Notes under the pieces: model-generated
What the model saw: the letters and a program-made list of their open reading frames with translations, nothing else
Database searches by the model: none
Told to the model about the DNA's origin: nothing
Assembly: GCF_000422425.1 (NCBI RefSeq)
Contig: NZ_AULT01000015.1
Span: forward strand, 62,001 to 126,000
Direction of reading: 5' to 3'
DNA: 64,000 nucleotides
Origin: Oceanospirillum beijerinckii DSM 7166
GTDB lineage: Bacteria > Pseudomonadota > Gammaproteobacteria > Pseudomonadales > Halomonadaceae
Made by a program: the position numbers and the translations under genes
In this document: positions 56,971-63,558 of the stretch, piece by piece
Position numbering within the stretch: the first letter of the stretch is position 1
How the letters are laid out: the number at the start of each line of letters is the position of its first letter

Positions 56971-58176
56971 ATGAGCGTGATTGATATTCAGAATCTGGAT
57001 GTAGTGTTCAGCGATAAACCTCAACAAGCGCTGCAACTGCTGGATCAGGGCTTAAGTCGTCAGGAAATTATCGACCAGACCAAGGCAGTGGTTGGCGTTC
57101 ATAACGCCTCGCTTAAAGTCGCTGAAGGTGAGATCTGTGTACTGATGGGCTTATCCGGTTCCGGCAAGTCCAGCTTGTTACGTACCGTGAATGGCCTGAA
57201 CCCGATTTCACGGGGTAATCTGCTGGTAAAAGACGGTGATCGTACCGTTGACCTGGCCAACTGTGACGAAGCCACTCTACGCCATCTGCGGACAAATCGT
57301 ATCTCCATGGTGTTCCAGAAGTTTGCCTTAATGCCTTGGCTGAGCGTGCTGGATAATGTCGCCTTTGGGCTGGAGATGAAAGGGATCGACAAGAAAACCC
57401 GCCAAGCCAGCGCAATGGAAAAGCTGGAGATGGTGGGCCTTCAGGAATGGGCTCACTCGCTGCCTCACGAACTTTCCGGCGGCATGCAGCAAAGGGTTGG
57501 CCTGGCCCGAGCCTTTGCTATGGATACCGATATTCTGCTGATGGACGAACCCTTCTCCGCACTGGACCCATTGATTCGGGCGCAGCTGCAGGATGAACTG
57601 ATCGAGCTGCAGAAGAATCTTAAAAAGACCATTATCTTCGTCAGTCATGATCTGGATGAGGCACTGAAGATTGGCTCCCATATCGCCATTATGGAATCCG
57701 CCCAGATTATTCAACACGGTGAACCGGAGCAGATTGTACTCAACCCTCAAACCGCTTACGTAGAAGACTTTGTTGCCCATACCAACCCGCTCAATGTGCT
57801 CGGTGGTCGAACCCTGATGACACCGGCCCATAAGCTGGAACAGCAGGGCAATAAGGTGATTCTGGATAGCAACCACAACCTTTGGGTAGAGCTGGAACAG
57901 GGCAAAATCGTACAAGCGGGCAAAGGGGAACAAACCCTACCACAACAAGAGTGGCAGCAGCTTTCCAAGGCGGAAAAAGCAGAAGGTAAAGCACAGAGTA
58001 TTGCTAAAGGCAGCTTCTCGATTGCCTCACCAGAAATCAATATGCGCGAGGCAATCAACCTAAGATACACCAGCCAGTTGCCTGTATTGCTCCAGGAAAA
58101 TGGTAGGTTCGCAGGTGTATTGAATGACAACAACTTCTATTACGCCCTGTTGGGCAAACATTTTGTTGCAGACTGA
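56971..58176 (+). CDS. choV: Choline ABC transporter, ATP-binding subunit
   Basis: A 401-residue ATPase. Walker A GLSGSGKSS is at about residues 55-63, the Q-loop at MVFQKFALMPWLSV, the signature LSGGMQQRVGLARAFA at about 168-183, and Walker B ILLMDEPFSALDP at about 188-200. The D-loop and switch His (VSHDLDEALKIG) follow. The C-terminal 120 residues form the regulatory extension typical of ChoV/OpuAA/ProV (CBS-like, e.g. MREAINLRYTSQLPVLLQENGRFAGVLNDNNFY). It probably drives choline uptake in response to osmotic or nutritional need. Last gene of the choline cluster. Confidence 0.95.
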   Translation: MSVIDIQNLDVVFSDKPQQALQLLDQGLSRQEIIDQTKAVVGVHNASLKVAEGEICVLMGLSGSGKSSLLRTVNGLNPISRGNLLVKDGDRTVDLANCDEATLRHLRTNRISMVFQKFALMPWLSVLDNVAFGLEMKGIDKKTRQASAMEKLEMVGLQEWAHSLPHELSGGMQQRVGLARAFAMDTDILLMDEPFSALDPLIRAQLQDELIELQKNLKKTIIFVSHDLDEALKIGSHIAIMESAQIIQHGEPEQIVLNPQTAYVEDFVAHTNPLNVLGGRTLMTPAHKLEQQGNKVILDSNHNLWVELEQGKIVQAGKGEQTLPQQEWQQLSKAEKAEGKAQSIAKGSFSIASPEINMREAINLRYTSQLPVLLQENGRFAGVLNDNNFYYALLGKHFVAD

Positions 58177-58735
58177 CCAGAGTACCCCCTGATAGAGCAG
58201 AGGGCTGAAGCACATGCTTAGGCCCTCTGGTAGTCCAGCTATTGACTATCCTTTACTTTCTTTAGCAGCTAAATCAACTTATTATTCGGCCACTCTATTT
58301 TCTTCCCTTACCATCCACTGGTCTGTCCCAAATATATTGATGCGATCTACTTTATAGACCCTCTACCTCTTAATCCGAGCCGAGATCTACTGACCCGAGA
58401 ACGGCTGTCTGGATAGGCTCTATAAAATTCCATGCACAACCCCTGAATTAGACCTTAACAATATGACTAACATCCTGATAAAATGGCAAATTACTTACAT
58501 CAATAAACCGATGTGACGCATCAGTCATGCGACTTGTAATGTCATGTAATATTTTTTCTAAAACGCTCAAGATAGAATACAAGCTCTAAGGAAAAGTACA
58601 CGACCCATCGAAAAGAATCGGGAGTGTGTACGTTGCCAGGATATAAAAATCAATCCGGCAACGTTGACCCAGCTACACAGAAGGAACTTGAACAAACGTA
58701 CCGGGGGTTTAACTGCATCCGTCCAGGAACCCGAT
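58177..58735. other. Long intergenic region between choV and the HD-GYP gene
   Basis: About 560 bp without a supportable gene. AGAGGGC and GCCCTCT at about 58199-58228 with inner TGAAGCA/TGCTTA form a hairpin that may terminate the cho operon, although no T-run follows. The region is AT-rich near 58540-58560 (TAATATTTTTTCTAAA), where a promoter for the next gene would be expected. Confidence 0.45.
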
Positions 58736-60100
58736 ATGTTAAAAAGAGTCCCTATTAATCAGCTACTACCAGGAATGAAGGTTGCTAAAACCGATGTCGG
58801 CTGGGAAAAAATCAGATATTGGCAGGGCCCTTTTACCATCCAAACCGCAAACGACATCGTGCGCCTGTTTGAATCCTGTAAAAGTGTTTTTATCGAGATT
58901 GAAGGCGACGATTCTGAAGCATCAACAGATGACAAGACAGCATCTGTCACACCAAAAACTCAATCGCCAGCGCCTGAAGCAGAAGAAAAACAAGCGGTCA
59001 CTCAGCCAATAGAGAAGCCTGTAGAGAAGCCAGCAGAGCCGAAGATCGCCGAAAAGCCGGTAGCGTCTCAAGCACAAGCACAGCCAATCGCAACCAAACC
59101 GACACTGGTTAAAACAGAGTCTGTAAAAGAAAGTCTTCAGCGCAAGATATCCGCAGAGTTCGCCATTGCCAGCTACCACAACACCTTAAATACGCTAAGT
59201 GAGTGTTTTCAGAAACTGCATCAAGGCCAGGACATTGATGACAAACCTCTGCAAGAGAGTGTAAAAAACCTGACACTGTCTTCCATGGCACATCCTGAAA
59301 CCCTGAGCATGATCTGCAACCTGAAAGAGAATAACCAGTCTCTTGAGCAGAAGTCTCTGGATGTCGCAGTACTCAGCCTGATGTTTGGTCAAGCCCTGGG
59401 CATGAAAGGCAAAGCTTTACAGCGCTTAGCTATGGCCGCTCTGCTTCATGATATCGGCATGCTAAAAATTCCCGATGAAATTCTGAACCAGAAGCAACCA
59501 CTATCCGTCAGACAACGACAGTTGATTCAAAAGCATATCGAGTTAGGCTGCGGTATTCTTAAGCGCCATCCGGGGCTCAGCCACTTGCGCAGCATTGTTG
59601 CCTTTCATCATGAACGTCATGATGGCAACGGCTACCCCAGCCGGATTTCTGGCAGAAAAATTCCTCTGGAAGCGCGCATTCTCAGTATTGTGACCACATA
59701 CGAAGCCCTGACCCGTAGCCGCCACTTTTCTGAGCAGCACAGCACCACTCACGCCCTGAGCAAACTTTATGCACTGCGAAATAAAGCCTTTGATGGTTCA
59801 CTGGTCGAACAATTTATTAAGGCTCTAGGTGTTTATCCGGTAGGAACTCTGGTTAAACTGAATAACGGTTACACAGGATTAGTCACTGAGATTAATCCAA
59901 GCCACAGATCACGCCCCATTGTACAACTGCTCTATAAACCCGATGGCAGAGCATTGAATAATGGCAGCAATCTGGATCTGAAAAACAGCCGTTACAGTAA
60001 AATCCAGGTCACCACAACACTGCAACCTGAAAGCTTAACTGCCAATACCCTGGCTAAACTGAGACAAAACCTTGGCTTTAATCGTCAGGAAGCGGCTTAA
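58736..60100 (+). CDS. HD-GYP domain phosphodiesterase with DUF3391
   Basis: A 454-residue cytoplasmic protein. An N-terminal DUF3391-like domain (LKRVPINQLLPGMKVAKTDVGWEKI, about residues 1-55) is followed by a Pro/Glu/Lys/Ala-rich linker (about 60-130). The HD-GYP domain has AALLHDIGMLKIP with the HD pair at about 238, and HHERHDGNGYP at about 290-300. The expected activity is c-di-GMP hydrolysis. The ATG at 58736 is chosen for its AGGA site at 7-nt spacing; an upstream TTG at 58664 would add 24 unlike residues. It is the last apparently core gene before the cassette array. Confidence 0.9.
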   Translation: MLKRVPINQLLPGMKVAKTDVGWEKIRYWQGPFTIQTANDIVRLFESCKSVFIEIEGDDSEASTDDKTASVTPKTQSPAPEAEEKQAVTQPIEKPVEKPAEPKIAEKPVASQAQAQPIATKPTLVKTESVKESLQRKISAEFAIASYHNTLNTLSECFQKLHQGQDIDDKPLQESVKNLTLSSMAHPETLSMICNLKENNQSLEQKSLDVAVLSLMFGQALGMKGKALQRLAMAALLHDIGMLKIPDEILNQKQPLSVRQRQLIQKHIELGCGILKRHPGLSHLRSIVAFHHERHDGNGYPSRISGRKIPLEARILSIVTTYEALTRSRHFSEQHSTTHALSKLYALRNKAFDGSLVEQFIKALGVYPVGTLVKLNNGYTGLVTEINPSHRSRPIVQLLYKPDGRALNNGSNLDLKNSRYSKIQVTTTLQPESLTANTLAKLRQNLGFNRQEAA

Positions 60101-60181
60101 AGCCTCAATAGCAAAGCCGCCTTTCAACAGCGATTGAACGCCACAGTTTGCATACTTCTCATTCTACAAACGTTCTCTGAC

Positions 60182-60258
60182 GCCTAATTTAGAGGCCGAA
60201 AAAGCATAGCTTTTAAGGCCTCAGCCGCGATAGCGGGCCACTACAATTTTTGTTACAT
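60182..60258 (-). other. attC-like recombination site 3 (distal end of the cassette array)
   Basis: On the minus strand it begins with ACATGC/GCATGTAAC (R''), contains GAGGCC...AAAAGC and GCTTTT...GGCCTC foldback arms, and ends in ATTAGGC (R'-like). The stop codon of the YggL-like gene lies inside R''. The R'' arm matches the 5' end of its own cassette (TTATATGC at 60603) with one mismatch. Less regular than sites 1 and 2. Confidence 0.5.
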
Positions 60259-60585
60259 GCTATACATTGCATCAACCAGTGAACCAACCTTCACCTCATA
60301 GCATTTTGGATGGTTATTAAGCCAAGAATCTATAGCCTTTCGATCTTTTTCTGATGGCGAATCGTAGCGACCTTCCGATACCACGAAACCTTCAAATTCT
60401 TTAGAGTTTGCCCCACCCCCCATAACTAAACCATGACTCTCGATGAACTCAATAAACTCATCTAGTAGAGAATCATGTTCAGACGCATCCTCTATATTCA
60501 AACGGCAAAAAAACTCAAATCCATATACCGTAAATTCATCTACGTAAAGCTTTTTTCTAAGACGTCTACTTCTATTTTTAGCCAT
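60253..60585 (-). CDS. yggL: YggL-like ribosome-associated protein in a gene cassette
   Basis: A 110-residue protein beginning MAKNRSRRLRKKLYVDEF, essentially the invariant N-terminus of the YggL (DUF469) family. The middle has NIEDASEHDSLLDEFIEFIESHGL and the end MSEKDRKAIDSWL-like (SEKDRKAIDSWLNNHP). YggL binds the 50S subunit in E. coli. The ATG has an AGGA site at 6-nt spacing. Its reading frame runs attC2-to-attC3 with almost no spare DNA and its stop lies within the R'' arm. This is a one-gene integron cassette, an unusual setting for a ribosome-related gene. Confidence 0.82.
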   Translation of the reverse strand: MAKNRSRRLRKKLYVDEFTVYGFEFFCRLNIEDASEHDSLLDEFIEFIESHGLVMGGGANSKEFEGFVVSEGRYDSPSEKDRKAIDSWLNNHPKCYEVKVGSLVDAMYSM

Positions 60586-60597
60586 TACAATTCCTGC

Positions 60598-60669
60598 ATA
60601 TAAGGCCCGCATTTGCGGCTGGTTTGGAGCGCAGCGGAAAACTAGTCCGATAACATGCGCTTGTTACAT
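60598..60669 (-). other. attC-like recombination site 2
   Basis: Minus strand: ATGTAACAAGC (R'') to GGGCCTTATAT (R'), 72 bp. The foldback arms are of the kind ACTAGTTTTCCGCTGCG / CGCTCCAAACCAGCCGC. R'' GCATGTAAC is the exact complement of the 5' end of the same cassette (TTACATGC at 61772-61765), the textbook relation for an excisable cassette. Confidence 0.75.
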
Positions 60670-60675
60670 GCTTCT

Positions 60676-60880
60676 TCACGTCTTTGCCGCTTTTATTAAT
60701 TTCCCTATTTGCTCCATACCATCAAATGTTGATGGTAGGTTTCCATCATCTGTGACTATCCCAGAAAATATAATGCTTTCGAACTTATCTAAGGAGTTCG
60801 CATCTTTCTTCTTTATATCGCTAGAATATTCCGAGTAATTCTGGATAAATCTACACAATGTTTTTCTAAGATCTATCTGT
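60676..60880 (-). pseudogene. Frameshifted 3' part of the coiled-coil membrane protein
   Basis: A second frame, continuous with the previous gene if one T is added at the run at 60881-60883, reads LQIDLRKTLCRFIQNYSEY and continues IIFSGIVTDDGNLPSTFDG to IGKLIKAAKT before the attC site. It has no start signal of its own (the first TTG is internal). The natural wording of the join (KSQL-LQIDLRKTL) indicates it was the C-terminus of the same protein of about 355 residues. Confidence 0.7.
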
Positions 60881-61745
60881 AAAGTTGTGACTTTACAGAC
60901 TTATAATTAAATAGAAGAACTCTAAAATAGTAAACAGAAATAGCAACCAGTGAAACTGTAGGGAAAATTGAAACCAAAAGACCGTCTCTAACCGCGGCAA
61001 TGTTATCTAGATGCAGATATACAAAAAATAGTTCTGCAACTATAGGAGATACGATCACAACCGACAAAACCCGAAGCCAAATTAGTATTCCATCTCGCTC
61101 TGCCTTCTTCTCTGTCGCAAGTTCGTCAAACCCCTGATACAAGCCAACAAAGTTGAAAGCATTTTCATATTTAGATAAGGACTCTTTTAGTGAATCGACT
61201 TTAGCTTCTCTTTCAGCCAAGTCTGCATTCCAGTCATCTTTTAGTTTTTCTGCTTTAGCAGACACTGCATTGAATTTTTTCAAACTTTCGATAGCGTCAC
61301 TATTAGCTATAGCCTTAAAAATATTGATCGGCATATCACGAATAGCATATTCGATTTGCTCTTTAGCATTGTGCTCAAATAAATCAACATTATTAAAAAC
61401 AAATTGTCTTGCAGCTTCAAACTCCATTGCCAAATCATTTTTCATGGAAAGATAAAGTTCGAATAGGAAGCGGAAGCACATTGAACAAATATCATCCAAC
61501 TTTTCCTTTGTTAGTTCTTTCTCCTCACCAGCCAGTCGATTAATAAAGTGGTCGCCAATCCATTGAATATTGATTTCACAAAGCTCATCCCATTGGTCGG
61601 GCTTGTTTTCCATGGAGCCAACAACTAATCGAATAAGACTATTGCGTTGCTTTTCAAAATCGTCAGAGGGAACCAAACCATCAATTTTGTGTTTAAACTT
61701 CGCGAGAATAGTTTTGCTCTGGTTCGTACTAAAAAGTTCTGCCAT
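60873..61745 (-). CDS. Coiled-coil membrane protein of unknown function (frameshifted at 3' end)
   Basis: A 290-residue product starting MAELFSTNQSKTILAKFK after a GGGAG site. The first 150 residues are helical and acidic. Residues about 165-205 form a coiled coil (AKAEKLKDDWNADLAEREAKVDSLKESLSKYENA). Two hydrophobic segments (about 226-247 and 256-278; VLSVVIVSPIVAELFFVYL and LLVSIFPTVSLVAISVYYF) anchor it in the membrane. The frame ends at TAG in 60873-60875, but a better continuation lies in the next frame. I do not recognise the family; the layout suggests a membrane-associated cassette protein. It occupies its own cassette between attC1 and attC2. Confidence 0.75.
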   Translation of the reverse strand: MAELFSTNQSKTILAKFKHKIDGLVPSDDFEKQRNSLIRLVVGSMENKPDQWDELCEINIQWIGDHFINRLAGEEKELTKEKLDDICSMCFRFLFELYLSMKNDLAMEFEAARQFVFNNVDLFEHNAKEQIEYAIRDMPINIFKAIANSDAIESLKKFNAVSAKAEKLKDDWNADLAEREAKVDSLKESLSKYENAFNFVGLYQGFDELATEKKAERDGILIWLRVLSVVIVSPIVAELFFVYLHLDNIAAVRDGLLVSIFPTVSLVAISVYYFRVLLFNYKSVKSQLYR

Positions 61746-61766
61746 GTGACTCCCTACTTATGATGC

Positions 61767-61821
61767 ATGTAACGCCCAAATCAGGTGCACCGTAGGTGTC
61801 ACCTGGATTTGCTTGTTATGT
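61767..61821 (-). other. attC recombination site 1
   Basis: Minus strand: ACATAACAAGC (R''), AAATCCAGGTG (L''), a short loop, CACCTGATTT (L'), GGGCGTTACAT (R'); 55 bp. The arms pair nearly perfectly with the usual extra bases. R'' plus flank (TTGCCACATAAC) is the exact complement of the start of the same cassette (GTTATGTGGCAA, 63480-63469 on the minus strand). The clearest attC of the array. Confidence 0.88.
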
Positions 61822-62118
61822 GGCAACTGCACGATCTATGTTTATTGCATTTGTTCGCATTATAAATTTTAGTTCTCTCTCTTCCTGTCTAGTCATAAAG
61901 CAGAGATCAACTGGGATTTTATAAAATAAATCATTCAGAATGTAACGAATTATCTGCACATCGTCATCTTTATGGTAAATAACTAAAATATCGACATCAC
62001 TATAAAGAGCACCTTTGGTTAAGATGGAACCAAAAATATAGAAGTCAGCGTTTACCCCTTTTCGATCCAATGTAGCCTTTGCGGTGAATATGATTCCAGC
62101 AATGTTTTCTAGTTCCAT
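61816..62118 (-). CDS. Minimal nucleotidyltransferase domain protein
   Basis: A 100-residue stand-alone NTP-transferase (MNT-like). Its catalytic pattern is seen as FGSILTKGALYSDVDILVIY (GS, then DVD; about residues 29-48), with the third acidic residue in IPVDLCFM (about 72). The triad is therefore intact. Such domains transfer AMP or other nucleotides onto partners or tRNA in toxin-antitoxin and defence systems. No HEPN partner is present. It overlaps the preceding gene by 10 bp and is the last of four genes in the cassette. Its stop codon lies in the R'' arm of attC1. Confidence 0.85.
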   Translation of the reverse strand: MELENIAGIIFTAKATLDRKGVNADFYIFGSILTKGALYSDVDILVIYHKDDDVQIIRYILNDLFYKIPVDLCFMTRQEERELKFIMRTNAINIDRAVAT

Positions 62119-62747
62119 TTTTTATTCAAGTTGCCCATAAGCTCACCCCAAGACATGATTTTTCTTCCACTGTTCTCTGCTGCTTTCTCCGCATTACTTG
62201 ACCTGCGACAGTTAGGATTAGATGTAAGAATACTATCAAAGTCACCATATTTATCGATTCCAGACCTTACAGATTCTGCTGTAAGGTCATAGTCATTTAA
62301 AACCAAGATGGTGACATCTGGTAACAGCTTTCTCTCGATTTCAAACCTACGATTATCGAGGCGATAAATACGTTTAACTTTATTATGTTGAGATAATCCG
62401 CGAATAACAAACTGCATCTCTTTTGAGATATAATTTGATAGGTTTCCACTTCCTAACGCACTATATAAATCTCCTAAGCCTCCGATAGAAAAATCAGCCG
62501 ATTCCATTAGTTGCATCAGTTTTCCACTAATATATGCATCTTTCTTGATATTTAAAATGAAGTCTACTTTCTGTATGTCGATATCAGAAATTGACTTTAG
62601 ATTCATTCTTTCACATGAAAAAACTGAAACTGCATAAGTATTAGTGTTCTGATGTGTCAGTTCTAACGTTGTGCTATCTATCTTCGAGATTGATTCAACT
62701 TTTCCATGTCCGGAAATTTTATCAATGCACCAGTCTATCAAACTCAA
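62109..62747 (-). CDS. Unknown protein, third gene of the cassette operon
   Basis: A 212-residue soluble protein starting at a TTG (62747) with GGAG 7 nt upstream. The N-terminal half is beta-rich (VESISKIDSTTLELTH, TYAVSVFSCERMNLKSI). The C-terminal half looks like an alpha/beta domain (LPDVTILVLNDYDLTAESV, then FDSILTSNPNCRRSSNAEKA and KIMSWGELMGNL). I do not recognise the family. An Arg/Ser-rich SNPNCRRSSNAEKAAE loop could be an active or nucleic-acid-contacting site. It is sandwiched between the NYMAG-motif gene (4-bp gap) and the nucleotidyltransferase (10-bp overlap), so it is translated as part of one unit. Confidence 0.75.
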   Translation of the reverse strand: MSLIDWCIDKISGHGKVESISKIDSTTLELTHQNTNTYAVSVFSCERMNLKSISDIDIQKVDFILNIKKDAYISGKLMQLMESADFSIGGLGDLYSALGSGNLSNYISKEMQFVIRGLSQHNKVKRIYRLDNRRFEIERKLLPDVTILVLNDYDLTAESVRSGIDKYGDFDSILTSNPNCRRSSNAEKAAENSGRKIMSWGELMGNLNKKWN

Positions 62748-62751
62748 TTTA

Positions 62752-63237
62752 TTACTCCAAAATTAGCAAAATATCTTCTGGGAAAGTTGTTCCATTTGCT
62801 TTGGTTTTGCCAGTGTGCTTTGCCTCAAAATCATCTACGTGCTGCTTGAATTTTGTGAATATATCATTTTCAAAATCCAATAATAATTTTTTGTTTCTTT
62901 CTATTGTTTCTACAATTTTTCTATTGTTGGGCAAAATGAAATCTTGTATTTTTCTGAGCCACTGCTCTGGCATTTCACTTTCAGGATTGAATCTTTCCTC
63001 TGTCATTGGGCCATACGTGTGAAAAATATGACTATTTTCCTCGAACAATGGAGCTATGACTTCCTTTACATCTTCTCTTGTCGAAAGAAGCTCTTCTTGA
63101 GGTATTGCTTCTCTTTTAGAGTGCTCTTCAAGGAGAGAAAGTAATTCCTCTCTAGTTAGGCCGTTTATGACAATGTCACCACCGGCCATATAATTGACTG
63201 AGTGATCACCAGATGTTTGTTTCTGATTTTTAATCAT
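62752..63237 (-). CDS. Unknown protein with N-terminal NYMAGGD motif
   Basis: A 161-residue soluble protein. The first 25 residues carry SGDHSVNYMAGGDIVING, a short motif near-identical to the C-terminus of the upstream membrane protein (KNYMAGRDMKIG). The rest is helical and charged (TREELLSLLEEHSKRE, EDVKEVIAPLFEENSH, IVETIERNKKLLLDFENDIFTKFKQHVDDFEAKH). N-terminal GDxSxNxxAGxDI-type motifs occur in families of accessory-island proteins of unknown role. The ATG at 63237 (GGGA at 6 nt) overlaps the end of the previous gene by 8 bp; a TTG at 63249 is an alternative. Confidence 0.75.
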   Translation of the reverse strand: MIKNQKQTSGDHSVNYMAGGDIVINGLTREELLSLLEEHSKREAIPQEELLSTREDVKEVIAPLFEENSHIFHTYGPMTEERFNPESEMPEQWLRKIQDFILPNNRKIVETIERNKKLLLDFENDIFTKFKQHVDDFEAKHTGKTKANGTTFPEDILLILE

Positions 63238-63430
63238 CACTTTTCCCAATTTTCATATCACGACCAGCCATGTAATTTTTAGATCTCTTACCTGACCTCT
63301 GAGATTGGGATGGTTGATTGTTACGAAATACAATTGTTGAGATTATTGTCAGAATAAATATTCCGGCTCCACTAAAAACCCACTCTTTGTTGTCGATCAT
63401 CCACTTTATGATGGAATTTACTACTTCCAC
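63230..63430 (-). CDS. Small membrane protein with C-terminal NYMAGRD motif
   Basis: A 66-residue protein with a GTG start at 63430 preceded by AAGGA at 6-nt spacing. A single transmembrane helix (about residues 18-35, VFSGAGIFILTIISTIVF) is followed by a basic, Ser/Gln-rich linker. The C-terminal motif KNYMAGRDMKIG is shared with the next gene's N-terminus. It is the first gene of the four-gene cassette. Its topology (short outside, motif inside) suggests a membrane effector or anchor that recruits the second protein through the shared motif; this is inference. Confidence 0.7.
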   Translation of the reverse strand: MEVVNSIIKWMIDNKEWVFSGAGIFILTIISTIVFRNNQPSQSQRSGKRSKNYMAGRDMKIGKSDD

Positions 63431-63468
63431 AACGTTTCCTTTTCTTGATGTTTAATTGAAATGTTTGA

Positions 63469-63480
63469 TTGCCACATAAC
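63469..63480 (-). other. Leading boundary of the four-gene cassette
   Basis: TTGCCACATAAC here (GTTATGTGGCAA on the minus strand) is the perfect complement of 61815-61826. The core GTTATGT marks the 5' edge of the cassette, giving it a span of 61773-63479 (about 1.7 kb). The sequence further right is either attI or the attC of another cassette; I cannot tell which. Confidence 0.7.
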
Positions 63481-63528
63481 ATTTTATTCATCCGCCCGTG
63501 CAAGCTTCACAAACTTGCAAGGTTGGTC

Positions 63529-63542
63529 TACCTTATAAGGTA
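63529..63542. promoter_or_regulatory. 14-bp palindrome TACCTTATAAGGTA, possible operator
   Basis: A perfect 14-bp palindrome lying 16 bp before the start codon of the right-edge gene and about 100 bp upstream of the cassette operon. A second dyad TGCAAG/CTTGCA flanks it at about 63500-63520. It could be an operator for the right-edge gene. Confidence 0.4.
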
Positions 63543-63558
63543 ATCAAGGAAGATAACC

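Noticed and set aside
60676-60858. Independent 60-aa gene after the coiled-coil membrane protein
   Set aside because: Its first usable codon is an internal TTG without a ribosome site, and its sequence continues the preceding gene after a one-base shift. It is treated as the broken 3' part.
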